Origin: Rhizobium lusitanum
Lineage (GTDB): Bacteria > Pseudomonadota > Alphaproteobacteria > Rhizobiales > Rhizobiaceae
Length of the DNA stretch: 64,000 nucleotides
Assembly: GCF_014189535.1 (NCBI RefSeq)
Contig: NZ_CP050308.1
Span: 3,523,001 to 3,587,000 of the forward strand
Direction of reading: 5' to 3'
In this document: one piece after another, positions 50,849 through 59,576 of the stretch
How the letters are laid out: the number at the start of each line of letters is the position of its first letter
Numbering within the stretch: the first letter of the stretch is position 1
Translations under genes and position numbers: made by a program
Notes under the pieces: model-generated
Database searches by the model: none
The model's input: only the letters and a program-made list of their open reading frames with translations
Told to the model about the DNA's origin: nothing

Positions 50849-51810
50849 CGCCGGCTGACGACGCGCAGTTCGCGGATCGGGCTTTCCCTGTTGCCGAACA
50901 GAGGCGCACCTGATTGCGGTGCGGTCGTCTGTTCCGGCGGCAGATAGGTGTAGCTGTCGGCGCGGCGCCAGGCTTCGACGCGGACGTGGCTTTCCTCCGC
51001 ATCGATGCTGTCCAGCACCAGCCAGGCACGGCTGACGCTGCCGTGACGTTCGGCAAGCTGCGGATAGAAGCGCTCCAATGCATAGACGGCATCGGCAAAG
51101 CCCATGCCGAGGCTCACCAGCGTCACCGCCAGTTGCTGGCCGGAAGTGTCGATCATGATGCGCTCGGCAAGCCAATGGCTGGAGGTGAGCGCATCGGCGA
51201 GCGTGGCGGCAAAGTGCTGCGCATCCCGTTCCCGGGCGAAGCGCACCATCAAGGCTTCCTGCGTATCGGAAAGATTGCGAAGACCGAGGCGGTCATTGTC
51301 GTCGCGGCCGAGATGGCGTGTCACCTGCTTGATCTTCCGCCGCAGGGCTTCCTCGCGGGCGAGGCGCTCGGCCTCGGGGTCAGGCAAGCCTGTTTCCGAG
51401 CGTGGCGTCGGAGGAAGTTCGACCGCCGGGATCTCCAGTGTGGACATGCCACGCTCCGGCTCCGCCTGATGCAGGCCGACAAGGGCATCGATGACTTTGG
51501 GAGATAGCGACGGCCGGCGGACGATGGCCTTCGCATGTGCGGCGCCCTGCGTGCGGGCAATGGTGATCAGCGTGTCGTCGTCGATCGCCTGCGAACTTGT
51601 CAGAAAAGGTGCGGCGATGGCGATCGGCTGACAGCCGACGAAGAGGGAGACGGCTGCCGGTACGCTCGGGCATTGCGAGAGGGCTGCGACTGCCTGGCGT
51701 TTTGCTTCGTCGGTCGATGCCTGGAAGAGGGGAGTGAAGAGTTCGGCGAACTGGCGCAGCTCGGATTTGGACGGGTGGCTCATGCCTTCGAAACTGGTGA
51801 CCGTCGCCAT
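50845..51810 (-). CDS. DUF2336 family protein
   Basis: A 321-residue alpha-helical protein of DUF2336, common in Rhizobiales. 'LFTPLFQASTDEAKRQAVAALSQCPSVPAAVSLFVGCQPIAIAAPFLTSSQAIDDDTLITIA' is a HEAT-like repeat region near the start, which fits its usual description. The middle is charged ('EAERLAREEALRRKIKQVTRHLG'), and the C-terminal half again helical. No signal peptide. Function unknown. The start at 51810 is chosen; 'MGVGVRDRFRDLEEPA' upstream in frame is less likely. The stop codon lies in a repeat element. Confidence 0.82.
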   Translation of the reverse strand: MATVTSFEGMSHPSKSELRQFAELFTPLFQASTDEAKRQAVAALSQCPSVPAAVSLFVGCQPIAIAAPFLTSSQAIDDDTLITIARTQGAAHAKAIVRRPSLSPKVIDALVGLHQAEPERGMSTLEIPAVELPPTPRSETGLPDPEAERLAREEALRRKIKQVTRHLGRDDNDRLGLRNLSDTQEALMVRFARERDAQHFAATLADALTSSHWLAERIMIDTSGQQLAVTLVSLGMGFADAVYALERFYPQLAERHGSVSRAWLVLDSIDAEESHVRVEAWRRADSYTYLPPEQTTAPQSGAPLFGNRESPIRELRVVSRR

Positions 51811-52299
51811 TAGGACCACGTCCTTCTTGCGAACTGCCGCAGGCTCTTCCAGATCTCGAAACCGGTCACGCACGCCAACACCCATACTGATACGCGAAAC
51901 AAAAAGAACGGGAGCCGGATCATCAAACGCATGCGACGCGGTGTCTTTCTTCGGCCAAGCCGGAGCGCGCTAGGCTCTTGCGCGCGCAATTGGCAGTGGC
52001 TGTCGAAACGGTCGTATACACGGTCGTCCTGATCTGGCTTTTTTCCAGAGTAAGGCTGGCAGGGTTAATGGTTGGTGAAAACTTTATTAAAATCCGAATA
52101 AAAACTGCGCGTTAAGCTTGCGCGAGGTTTTTCGCGGAATGCGCGTCGGATCGCTTGTGTTTGATGGTTCTTGGCCCGCATGGCAGCTATTCAGGTGCGG
52201 CAGGCTGATTGTCGTACTCAACTTATGAGAGCTTTGGCGGCTCTCGCCCGCCAATGACGTGAGGATGTGGCCGGAAGCCGGGATATCGACGGCTCCAAC
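51811..52299. other. Intergenic region
   Basis: 489 bp with no gene I can support. Around 52010 there is a direct repeat ACGGTCGT-N4-ACGGTCGT, and an AT-rich tract follows at 52080-52110. It may hold the DUF2336 promoter on the left. Confidence 0.4.
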
Positions 52300-52506
52300 T
52301 TAAAGCCCTCTATGTTCCCTTAACGCCGCCACCAGCTTCTCGGATGTGTCGTAACCGGATTGAAACAGGCTGATGGCCGCCGTTGCCGCGAACTGCGCCT
52401 CGGTACTTTTGATGTCGATCCGCTTCTCCAGGCACCATTTATCGAGTGCGCCCCGCAAGACGGTGACGTCCTCGGGAGAGAAGAAGGAATTGCCTGCCAT
52501 TGACAT
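52300..52506 (-). CDS. Small hypothetical protein (68 aa)
   Basis: A 68-residue helical protein: 'FFSPEDVTVLRGALDKWCLEKRIDIKSTEAQFAATAAISLFQSGYDTSEKLVAAL'. GAGGGTG lies nine bases before the ATG. I know short rhizobial proteins of this pattern ('D-W-x-x-x-x-I/L-D-x-x-S-x-E') but no assigned function. No membrane span or signal peptide. It stands alone. Confidence 0.65.
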   Translation of the reverse strand: MSMAGNSFFSPEDVTVLRGALDKWCLEKRIDIKSTEAQFAATAAISLFQSGYDTSEKLVAALREHRGL

Positions 52507-53028
52507 TGCCCACCCTCTGTTTCACCCGTCACAATACGTTAATTTGCCGTTACCACAAATAATATTTGCGTGACGCTTTTCTGCAACGCGCCGCATCGAG
52601 ACTCCACCCGCCGCCGCTGGTGGTTTTCTATCTAAGAATATGATTTCATGATGTTTTATGGGAAAAATTCTTCTCAAGTTTTTTACATTGCATATGAAAC
52701 CATAGCCGGCCTCTCCGCGTTTATTGGTCAGGAGGCCGCAGAAGCTCATGCAAGGCGCGGCGATGATTAGCACTCTGTTAACTACAGTATGTCTGAATTC
52801 GGTTGAAAACAGCGATTTGCAGAATTTAGTCGCATGATAGTTCGCATGGAAGCCACAGTCCGGCGTCCATGTCGCGGTGTTCAGGGAATGCCGTGAGAAG
52901 GCGTGAATGCCCTTTGTCGGATCCACACGAGTTGGAGAAGTCTAAAGGGCACGCTGGTCCGCTTCAATGGCGGGCAGGGTGAAATCAGTCGCAAATTCAT
53001 CCGTCTCAGATTGTGGATGGAGACGAGA
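52507..53028. other. Intergenic region
   Basis: 522 bp without a gene I can support. The only longer frame (minus strand, about 52522-52926) is without ribosome-binding site, rich in Cys and His and unlike any family. The part from 52620 to 52820 is AT-rich compared with the surroundings. Confidence 0.4.
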
Positions 53029-53196
53029 ATGGTAAAGATCATTTCCCTTTCGGACCGACGATCGCGGTCGCCTCGGCGCGTCCAAAAGGAGCCGGTTGAA
53101 GCGAGGATCCTTTTGTTCACCGGCGTGCGCTACGAGCGCCTCGACGCCAGTTCCCACCGTCCCGGCGCGGGACCGAAGCGGGCAAAGGGCAAGTAG
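53029..53196 (+). CDS. Small basic protein (55 aa)
   Basis: A 55-residue protein starting at ATG 53029 with GGAGA eight bases upstream; a longer in-frame reading from 52903 has no signal. 'MVKIISLSDRRSRSPRRVQKEP' is followed by 'EARILLFTGVRYERLD', and the end is Lys/Arg-rich ('GPKRAKGK'). The centre 'ILLFTGVRYER' is a pattern I have seen in short conserved rhizobial proteins of unknown function. Its basic ends could bind nucleic acids. Confidence 0.6.
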   Translation: MVKIISLSDRRSRSPRRVQKEPVEARILLFTGVRYERLDASSHRPGAGPKRAKGK

Positions 53197-53305
53197 CTCG
53201 ATCATAGGCCGGCGCAGTCAGCCGCGCCCAGCCGCCAAGGCGGCTTTCAGCTTCGCGGTTCAAACCACGATATGCATCCGATTAGCCCGGCTTTTCAGCT
53301 TAATC

Positions 53306-53854
53306 TCACTGTCCATCAAACACGTCGCATCCGGCTTCCGACAGGAAGTTCCGGGCGGCATCGTCGAAGCTTGCTTCGGGCGCCATGGCGCGCAGTACGA
53401 CATAGCCTTCCGCGCGGGGCACCTCGACCAGGATCGATTGGGCGAGCGATGACGGCAGCGTCTTGCGGATACCCGTCAGCTGGACAGGCGAGGCGAGCAG
53501 CAGGTCCAGCGCTCCGCCGACCGAGGTGCGGTCGCTCATGCTGAACACTTCGTTGGACGCCGCGTCATAGACCGATAGCGACCAGAACGGCACCTTGCCC
53601 TTGGCGGTCAGGCGGATCGGTTGCGATCCGATATCGAAAGCGCAGACGGCGGTGCGGATATAGGGATCGCTATTGGACAGCCCCGCATCGTCGTCCTTGT
53701 TGTCGAGCATGTAGAAGTGGTTTTCATCGCCTTCATCCTCGACGCGGGTATAGGCGTCGCGGTCGGAAAAATGGGGGAGGGACAGGATGATGATGAGGTG
53801 CAGAAGGGCTGCGCCAAGCACTCCGGTCAGGATGGCGAAGACGGTCCTAAACAT
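53306..53854 (-). CDS. DUF1254-type membrane-anchored protein
   Basis: A 182-residue protein with an N-terminal anchor ('FAILTGVLGAALLHLIIILSLP'). The soluble part carries a DUF1254-like pattern: 'DPYIRTAVCAFDIGSQPIRLTAKGKVPFWSLSVYDAASNEVFSMSDR'. It partners the DUF1214 protein encoded next to it; in larger bacterial proteins the two domains are fused. Starts overlap: its first eight bases lie within the end of the DUF1214 gene. Function unknown; periplasmic side likely. Confidence 0.78.
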   Translation of the reverse strand: MFRTVFAILTGVLGAALLHLIIILSLPHFSDRDAYTRVEDEGDENHFYMLDNKDDDAGLSNSDPYIRTAVCAFDIGSQPIRLTAKGKVPFWSLSVYDAASNEVFSMSDRTSVGGALDLLLASPVQLTGIRKTLPSSLAQSILVEVPRAEGYVVLRAMAPEASFDDAARNFLSEAGCDVFDGQ

Positions 53855-54434
53855 GGCCGCATCCGATTTTCTCGAGCTTCGGCATGGACAGATCGATCAG
53901 ACCGGAATTGCCGGCAGCCGGTGTATCCAGCAGCGTCCACGCCAGTCGGAAGTTGCCTCCGGAGGGCAGCGCCAACCAGTTGCCGGCCTGTGCGTCCGGC
54001 GAAACGGTGATGCTGAAGCTTGAATCGGAATTGCGCAGCACCACCCATGAATTGATCGCCGAGGGCCTGCCAGGAGCGGGCTCGAGCGGTTCGCCGTCGT
54101 TGCCGGCGATGAATAGCGTCCACAGCCTTGCCGGTGGAGTCTGGCCGCTGATCCGATACCGGCAAGCCGCCGTCAGCCGCGCGCCGCTATCGTCATCAGA
54201 TGCAATGAACGAAAGCCCCTCGGCAGTGCCATAGAGCAATCGTCCGGCGCGGGCGCGATGCGACTTCGCATAAGGGTCGGCATCCGAGGTGTGCATATCC
54301 GGAAAAGCCTGCCAGGCGCCGAGCTTGATGGCGCCGAAGCCGGAGGTCGCATCGAGCGCAAAAAGCGTGAATAGGATTCCGCCGCCAAAAGCGAGCATCA
54401 GCGAAAGCGCAACAAGAAGGGGAACCCGGAACAC
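53847..54434 (-). CDS. DUF1214 membrane-anchored protein
   Basis: A 195-residue protein with an N-terminal anchor ('LLVALSLMLAFGGGILFTLFAL'). DUF1214 features are at the C-terminal half: 'RLWTLFIAGNDGEPL', 'SINSWVVLRNSDSSFSITVSPDAQAGNWLALPSGGNFRLAWTLLD'. The gene is the first of the pair; its stop overlaps the start of the DUF1254-like gene by 8 bp. Likely operon with 'DUF1254' and perhaps read toward the same strand as the penicillin-binding protein upstream, 138 bp away. Confidence 0.8.
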   Translation of the reverse strand: MFRVPLLVALSLMLAFGGGILFTLFALDATSGFGAIKLGAWQAFPDMHTSDADPYAKSHRARAGRLLYGTAEGLSFIASDDDSGARLTAACRYRISGQTPPARLWTLFIAGNDGEPLEPAPGRPSAINSWVVLRNSDSSFSITVSPDAQAGNWLALPSGGNFRLAWTLLDTPAAGNSGLIDLSMPKLEKIGCGHV

Positions 54435-54572
54435 CCTAAGATCGTCCTTATGACCAATCAGGCGCCGATTTATCCCTGATTCTGACGGCAGGGGAAAGGG
54501 TTAGTGGGGTGATTGCTGAACTTGCACATCAAAACCAGCTTATAACCATCGCGTTGTGCGGGCGGCTTGACC

Positions 54573-56768
54573 TTATTCCGCCGTGGCCACCTTCTGCGTC
54601 GCAAGCGGTGCCGCCGCCTTCAGCTTCTCGCCGAGATCGCGCAGGATTTTGGTGGAATCCACCGATAGCGAGCGTGGGCGAATAAGTGGCGGCAAGGTGT
54701 TTTCTGATCCATCGGCCGGCTTCTTGGCAGCCACCGCCTGCGGCTTCTGCACCGGGAAGGGATTATCGATGCCGGGAAGGGGCTTCAGCACGATGCCCTG
54801 ATGCGCATAGTCCATGATCTTCTTGAAGGTCATGGCCGGCAGCGTGCCGCCCGTCATGTTGTTGGTGGAGGTGTAGTCGTCGTTGCCGAACCAGACGGCG
54901 CAGGTGTAGTTACCGGTAAAGCCGATGAACCAGGCGTCACGATAGGCCTGCGTCGTACCGGTCTTGCCGCCGACGAGGATGCCGCGATCGAGCGCCGCCC
55001 TGCGGCCCGTGCCGATCTGCGGGATCTGGATCAGCATCTGGTTCATGTAGGAATTGGCTTTTTCGGTAAGCACGCGCTTGGCCGGCACCTCGTCATGACT
55101 GAAATCGTAGAGCACCTTGCCATCATAGCCGACGATCTGCCCGATGCCGTGGCGGCGGGATTGCATGCCGTCGGCCGGGAAAACGGCGTAGGCCGTCGCC
55201 TGGTCGAGCACGGTCACTTCGGACGTCCCGATCGGAATGGTCTTGTCATTGCGGATCGGCGTTTCCACGCCCATGGCCTTGGCCATGTCGCGGATTGGCT
55301 GGATACCGAATTTCTCCTTGGCGAGGCGCACCGGAATGGTGTTGATCGACTGCGCGATCGCGGTCGCTAGCGTCACCTTGCCTGAATAGCGGTTTTCGTA
55401 ATTGTGCGGGCTCCAGTTGCCCCAGGTGATCGGCGCGTCGACGATGGTGGAGGTCGGCGTCAGCCCCCGCTCCATGGCAACGGAATAGGTGTAGATCTTG
55501 AAGGATGAGCCCGGTTGCCGCAGTGCCCTTGTGGCGCGGTTAAACTGGCTCTCGCCGTAATCCCGGCCGCCGACCATGGCGCGGACTGCACCGCCATTTT
55601 CGATGACGACCGTGGCACCCTGCTTGGCATGATAGCGTTCGCCATATTCCATCAGGCTGGATTCGACCGAATCCTCCGCCGCCTTCTGCAGGCCCATGTC
55701 GATGGTGGTGCGCACGATCAGCGACCGCTCGGGGAACCGGGCGGCGAGACGTTGCACCTCGTCGAAAGCCCAGTCGAGGAAGAAGTCCGGGGATTCGATC
55801 TGGGCGCGGTCGACGACGGAAGCGGGGTTGCGCCGCGCGGCAATCACCTGTCCCTCGGTCATAAGCCCGCTTTGCACGAGATTGCTCAGAACATCGTTGG
55901 CGCGAGCGCGAGCGGCCGGCAGGTTGACATGCGGCGCATATTTCGCCGGCGCCTTGAACAGGCCGGCGAGCATTGCGGCTTCTGCCAGATTGACGTCGGT
56001 AATGCTCTTGCCGAAGTAGAACTGGGAGGCGGCGGCCGCGCCAAACGTGCCGCCGCCCATATAGGTGCGGTCGAGATAGAGGCTGAGGATATCTTTCTTG
56101 GAGAGATTGGCTTCCAGCCAGATCGCCAGGAAAGCTTCCTTGATCTTGCGATCGAGGGAGCGTTCATTGCTGAGGAAGATATTCTTGGCGAGCTGTTGCG
56201 TCAGGGTCGAACCGCCCTGGACGACACCGCCGGCCTGCGCATTGACCGATAACGCCCGGAACAGGCCGATGACGTCGATGCCGAAGTGGTCGAAGAAGCG
56301 CCGGTCCTCGGTGGCCAGCACCGCCTTGACGAAATAGTCCGGCAACTGGTCCACTGGCACGGAATTCTCGTGGATGATGCCGCGATGGCCGATGATGTTG
56401 CCGTAACGATCGAGGAAAGTGACTGCGAAGTTGCCGCGATTGCGCCAGTCGCCGTGTGTCGCCTCGAAAGCCGGCATGGCGAGCATCAGCAGCACAACGG
56501 ACCCAGCGGTGCCGAGTGTCAATCCTTCACCAAGCAACTCGAACAGGATGCGCTTCCAGCCTCGGGCGCGGAAACGGCGAAAGAAAATAGTAATGTCTTC
56601 CCAGAGTTCGCCGAGGCGAAAACCCGCGTTCCACAGCGTAGAGTCGATCCAGGAATCGATACGCAGGAGAATATGCCGCTTGCGGCGCGGGCGCTTCTCT
56701 GCCTGGCCCTCCGCTTGCGTATCGGGCTTGGTCTCTGGCCCGTTCTCTGGGTTGGATGGGTCTTCCAC
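54573..56768 (-). CDS. Bifunctional penicillin-binding protein (class A, PBP1 type)
   Basis: A 731-residue glycosyltransferase/transpeptidase that polymerises and cross-links peptidoglycan. A cytoplasmic tail of about 85 residues rich in charged residues precedes one membrane span ('TLGTAGSVVLLMLAMPAF'). GT51 motifs: 'AVLATEDRRFFDHFGID' and 'GGSTLTQQLAKNIFL'. Transpeptidase motifs: 'RQPGSSFK' (catalytic Ser), 'SINTIP' and 'GGKTGTTQ'. The C-terminal 80 residues are Pro/Lys-rich. The start is GTG with GGGAAG upstream. It is closest to the PbpG/Pbp1a-like enzymes of rhizobia; no neighbouring division genes are seen. Confidence 0.93.
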   Translation of the reverse strand: MEDPSNPENGPETKPDTQAEGQAEKRPRRKRHILLRIDSWIDSTLWNAGFRLGELWEDITIFFRRFRARGWKRILFELLGEGLTLGTAGSVVLLMLAMPAFEATHGDWRNRGNFAVTFLDRYGNIIGHRGIIHENSVPVDQLPDYFVKAVLATEDRRFFDHFGIDVIGLFRALSVNAQAGGVVQGGSTLTQQLAKNIFLSNERSLDRKIKEAFLAIWLEANLSKKDILSLYLDRTYMGGGTFGAAAASQFYFGKSITDVNLAEAAMLAGLFKAPAKYAPHVNLPAARARANDVLSNLVQSGLMTEGQVIAARRNPASVVDRAQIESPDFFLDWAFDEVQRLAARFPERSLIVRTTIDMGLQKAAEDSVESSLMEYGERYHAKQGATVVIENGGAVRAMVGGRDYGESQFNRATRALRQPGSSFKIYTYSVAMERGLTPTSTIVDAPITWGNWSPHNYENRYSGKVTLATAIAQSINTIPVRLAKEKFGIQPIRDMAKAMGVETPIRNDKTIPIGTSEVTVLDQATAYAVFPADGMQSRRHGIGQIVGYDGKVLYDFSHDEVPAKRVLTEKANSYMNQMLIQIPQIGTGRRAALDRGILVGGKTGTTQAYRDAWFIGFTGNYTCAVWFGNDDYTSTNNMTGGTLPAMTFKKIMDYAHQGIVLKPLPGIDNPFPVQKPQAVAAKKPADGSENTLPPLIRPRSLSVDSTKILRDLGEKLKAAAPLATQKVATAE

Positions 56769-56932
56769 GCTCTACTTCCCGACCACTTGCCACATCGCGT
56801 ATTCTTTTGGGACACGCAAAGCCTATCTTCTGATAGACTGGCATACTGAATATTTGGTTGATTTACCAAAAAGAACAAGAGACATGCATGCCGCAGCCCG
56901 CATTTCCCTCGCGCGCGGCGAGGACAACGATA

Positions 56933-57418
56933 ATGGACGATAGACCTTTCTGGAAAAGCAAGATGCTGACGGAGATGAGCACACCCGAATGGGAAAGCCT
57001 CTGCGACGGCTGTGGCCTCTGTTGTCTCAACAAGCTGGAGGACTGGGATAGCGGCGACGTCTATTTCACGTCGGTCCGCTGCAAGCTGATGGATAGCGAA
57101 AGCTGTCAATGCACCAGCTATCCGAACCGCTGGGATTTTGTTCCCGAGTGCGTGCAGCTCACGCCGGAAAAGGTTCCGGATCTGCCTTGGCTGCCGCCGA
57201 CCTGCGCCTACCGCCTCGTCGACGAAGGCCGCGATCTCTACTGGTGGCATCCGCTGGTGTCGGGCGATCCGGAAACGGTCCATATAGCCGGCGCTTCGGC
57301 GCGTGGCCGCACCGTCAGCGAAGAGGAAGTCTCCGTCGACGATTTCGAGGATTATGTCGTCGACTGGCCATTGACGGTGGAAGATGACATGGAGACTGCC
57401 CCTCCGGCAAAGCCCTAG
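56933..57418 (+). CDS. YcgN-family cysteine-cluster protein (UPF0260)
   Basis: A 161-residue protein of the YcgN/UPF0260 family. The cysteine cluster '[11 protein letters not shown]' (Cys24, 27, 30, 31) with further cysteines in '[13 protein letters not shown]' and 'TCAYRL' suggests metal binding, perhaps an iron-sulphur cluster or zinc. '[10 protein letters not shown]' and '[29 protein letters not shown]' are family landmarks. The ATG at 56933 is the conserved start; GAGGA lies about ten bases before it. Function unknown, though the family is linked to septum or RNA metabolism in other reports. Divergent from the PBP gene. Confidence 0.88.
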   Translation: MDDRPFWKSKMLTEMSTPEWESLCDGCGLCCLNKLEDWDSGDVYFTSVRCKLMDSESCQCTSYPNRWDFVPECVQLTPEKVPDLPWLPPTCAYRLVDEGRDLYWWHPLVSGDPETVHIAGASARGRTVSEEEVSVDDFEDYVVDWPLTVEDDMETAPPAKP

Positions 57419-57523
57419 GTTTTGGCCCCGTGTCGCGCTAAGCTGTCGCATCGGCGCTCGTTGAATTCACCGGCCACGCATGATATCGCCCAGTGCCTTC
57501 GCCAACGCACAGGGAGCTTCCGC

Positions 57524-57832
57524 GTGATCCGCCACATCGTTTTCTTCACCGTTCCCGATCGCGCTGATCTTGAAGAAGTGCGGTCCGGGCTGTCGATCCT
57601 GACGGCTATTCCGCATGCGCGGCTGCTGGAGATCGGCACGAATGTGAAGACCGATCAGCTCGGCACCGATGTCGATATCGTCGTCTATGGCGAATTCGAC
57701 GATGAAGCGGCGTTGGCCGCCTACAAGGCGCATCCGAACTATCAGCTTTCCATCGAGCGGGTTCGTCCGCTACGCGAAATGCGGATCGCGGCGGACTACG
57801 AGAGCGCAAAAGCGGTGCGGCAGCCGGTCTAG
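57524..57832 (+). CDS. Dabb-family (stress-responsive A/B barrel) protein
   Basis: A 102-residue protein with the dimeric alpha/beta-barrel (Dabb) domain: 'VIRHIVFFTVPDRADLEEVRSGLSILTAIP' and 'DIVVYGEFDDEAALAAYKAHPNYQLSIERVRPL' show the typical strand-helix pattern with 'H-x-x-H'-like positions. The GTG at 57524 is supported by AGGGAG seven bases upstream. Members are stress-induced and of unknown function; some bind small hydrophobic ligands. It follows the YcgN gene by 105 bp on the same strand. Confidence 0.82.
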   Translation: MIRHIVFFTVPDRADLEEVRSGLSILTAIPHARLLEIGTNVKTDQLGTDVDIVVYGEFDDEAALAAYKAHPNYQLSIERVRPLREMRIAADYESAKAVRQPV

Positions 57833-58162
57833 AGTATCGCACCTTTAATCGCCTCCACATCCAGCGGCTCTGAAATAGTTCCCGCAACTCTTCGGCGTTG
57901 AAGAGGCTACAGATGGATCCAGGCGGGTTTGAAAGTGTGTCAAACGTTTGTGAGGTGCGAGCAGTCAGGTTGATCTCGCTCGAATTAAAGATTTGGATGA
58001 GGTGTGAGAATCGTTCGCCCGTATGCGGACCCAATGCGCCAAGAACGAACGAGGAATACGAGTATCATGCAGATTTTAGATTTTAGCGGATACAGCGCCG
58101 ACACCATTGGAGAGCCTCCAGTTCTGGAGCATGCGATCACCCTCGGCAAACGACCACAGCGG
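57833..58162. other. Intergenic region before the DUF3455 gene
   Basis: 330 bp with no gene of its own. The DUF3455 frame stays open back to 58004 with possible starts at 58004 and 58067, but the sequence there does not look coding. No repeat or hairpin noticed. Confidence 0.35.
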
Positions 58163-58675
58163 ATGAGGATTCCAATCGGCCTATCGACGGTTTGTCTGGC
58201 TGTAACTGCGATTATTTCCGTTAATCCTCAACGAGCCGGTGCCGCTAACATTCCTGAGAACATAGAGATTAAAGATGCGACAATAATTGAAACGGTGCAC
58301 GCCGAAGGTGTTCAGATCTACGAGTGCAAAACCGGTTCGGACAAAAAGATGAGCTGGCAGTTCCGCGAGCCGCTGGCAACTTTGCTGAAGGGCGATACGA
58401 CCGTCGGGCGTCATTTCGCGGGTCCCAGTTGGCAATTTGCCGATGGCAGCTCTATCAAGGGCAAGGTCGCGGGCCAGGCTTCGGGTGCAACACTGAACGA
58501 TATCGCTCTTCTGAGGCTCGATGTTGTGGAACATCGGGGTGACGGGGCCTTGTCAAAGGCGACAATGGTCCAGCGTCTAGACACGAAGGGTGGCGTATTT
58601 TCGGGCGCATGCGATCAACCCGGCGCGATGCATCTCGAACCCTATACTGCTAGCTATGTTTTCCTGACGAATTGA
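58163..58675 (+). CDS. Secreted DUF3455 protein
   Basis: A 170-residue exported protein: signal peptide about 1-26 ('LSTVCLAVTAIISVNPQRAGA|AN'). The mature part matches DUF3455: 'VHAEGVQIYECKTGSD', 'WQFREPLATLLKGDTTVGRHFAGPSWQFADGSSIKGKV', and the end 'GVFSGACDQPGAMHLEPYTASYVF'. Two cysteines ('YECKTG', 'SGACDQ') may form a disulphide. The start at 58163 matches a normal signal peptide; starts at 58067 or 58004 would add a long n-region. Function unknown. Confidence 0.8.
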   Translation: MRIPIGLSTVCLAVTAIISVNPQRAGAANIPENIEIKDATIIETVHAEGVQIYECKTGSDKKMSWQFREPLATLLKGDTTVGRHFAGPSWQFADGSSIKGKVAGQASGATLNDIALLRLDVVEHRGDGALSKATMVQRLDTKGGVFSGACDQPGAMHLEPYTASYVFLTN

Positions 58676-59191
58676 TCGCGGAATCAGTTCGCCGTGACCG
58701 GATTCACGACGCCAATATCCTGACTCAACTTCTCACGCTTGCGACTCAACTCGCGAAAAAGCGAGGGCAAACAATTCAAAAGACTCAAGAAAAGCAGCGC
58801 GCTTTACGTGTGTAAAACGCCTTAAGGCCGGTTGCATTGGCCCGTGATGCGTCACCTGTCATGGTGCGCGTATCAGATAATGATAATCAAGAAAGATTAA
58901 AAATGACTGACGTCTTGAGAGCCTCAGGCCTGTTCCGGTGCTCGAAAGGGGGATTTGGTGGTGCTTGCCGGCCGTTTCAGGATGCGGCCGAGGTTTGAAC
59001 CGCGTCAACCGGCCGCTCTCCACCGGATCAGGGCAAGGGATCCGGATAAGTTTAATTAACGCAATGACTTAAAAGAGGAAAAACGCCGACCGCACGTTTT
59101 GCGCGTGGAAAGTTACCACCCATTCATTTGCCATTCAGACGCGTTTGGGTACATATTCAGTCAAGTTAATGTCCCCGTGGGAAGTCTGAGT
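58676..59191. other. Upstream region of feuNPQ
   Basis: 516 bp. It contains the direct repeat GACTCAACT at 58722 and 58743 (exactly 21 bp apart), and GATAATGATAATC (58876-58888), identical to the first 13 bases of the classical Fur box. An AT-rich patch surrounds the latter. No gene seen. Confidence 0.5.
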
Positions 59192-59440
59192 ATGGCATCA
59201 TTCATAAGCATAGCAGCAGCGGCCGCGCTCATGGCCGGCTCGACTGTTCTGCCGACGCCGACCCCGACCCTGGTGGCACGTGCAAATAGTGACTGCAGCG
59301 AGGCTGCGGCCGAAGTTGTCGCCAAGACTGGAGGGCAGCTCCTCTCCGCCCAGCCGTCGGGCGATAGTTGCGTCGTCACTGTCCTCGTTCAGGGCAATGG
59401 CCAGCGGCCGCGCAAGGTGACCATGAAGGTGCCGATGTAG
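59192..59440 (+). CDS. feuN: FeuN-like small periplasmic modulator
   Basis: An 82-residue exported protein: signal peptide of about 30 residues ('ISIAAAAALMAGSTVLPTPTPTLVARA'), then a small domain with two cysteines ('NSDCSEAAAEVVAKTGGQLLSAQPSGDSCVVTVLVQGNGQRPRKVTMKVPM'). Size, export signal and position directly in front of feuP fit FeuN, the periplasmic inhibitor of the FeuQ sensor described in Sinorhizobium meliloti. The two cysteines probably form a disulphide. Start at 59192 with GGAAG upstream; an in-frame start at 59099 is unlikely. It lies 136 bp before feuP on the same strand. Confidence 0.78.
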   Translation: MASFISIAAAAALMAGSTVLPTPTPTLVARANSDCSEAAAEVVAKTGGQLLSAQPSGDSCVVTVLVQGNGQRPRKVTMKVPM

Positions 59441-59576
59441 GTGGAAACACTGTCACGCCGACACGCAGGGAACACTCTAACGCTTTGAATCTCACGCAAA
59501 ATCTTATGGCCAAGTGGATTCCACTCGAACCTGATTTGCAGTACTGTTTCTCGAACCGGGGAAATTGGGTCGGAAT

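Noticed and set aside
52522..52926. Minus-strand frame in the gene-poor stretch
   Set aside because: No SD, no recognisable family, unusual Cys/His composition for this genome.
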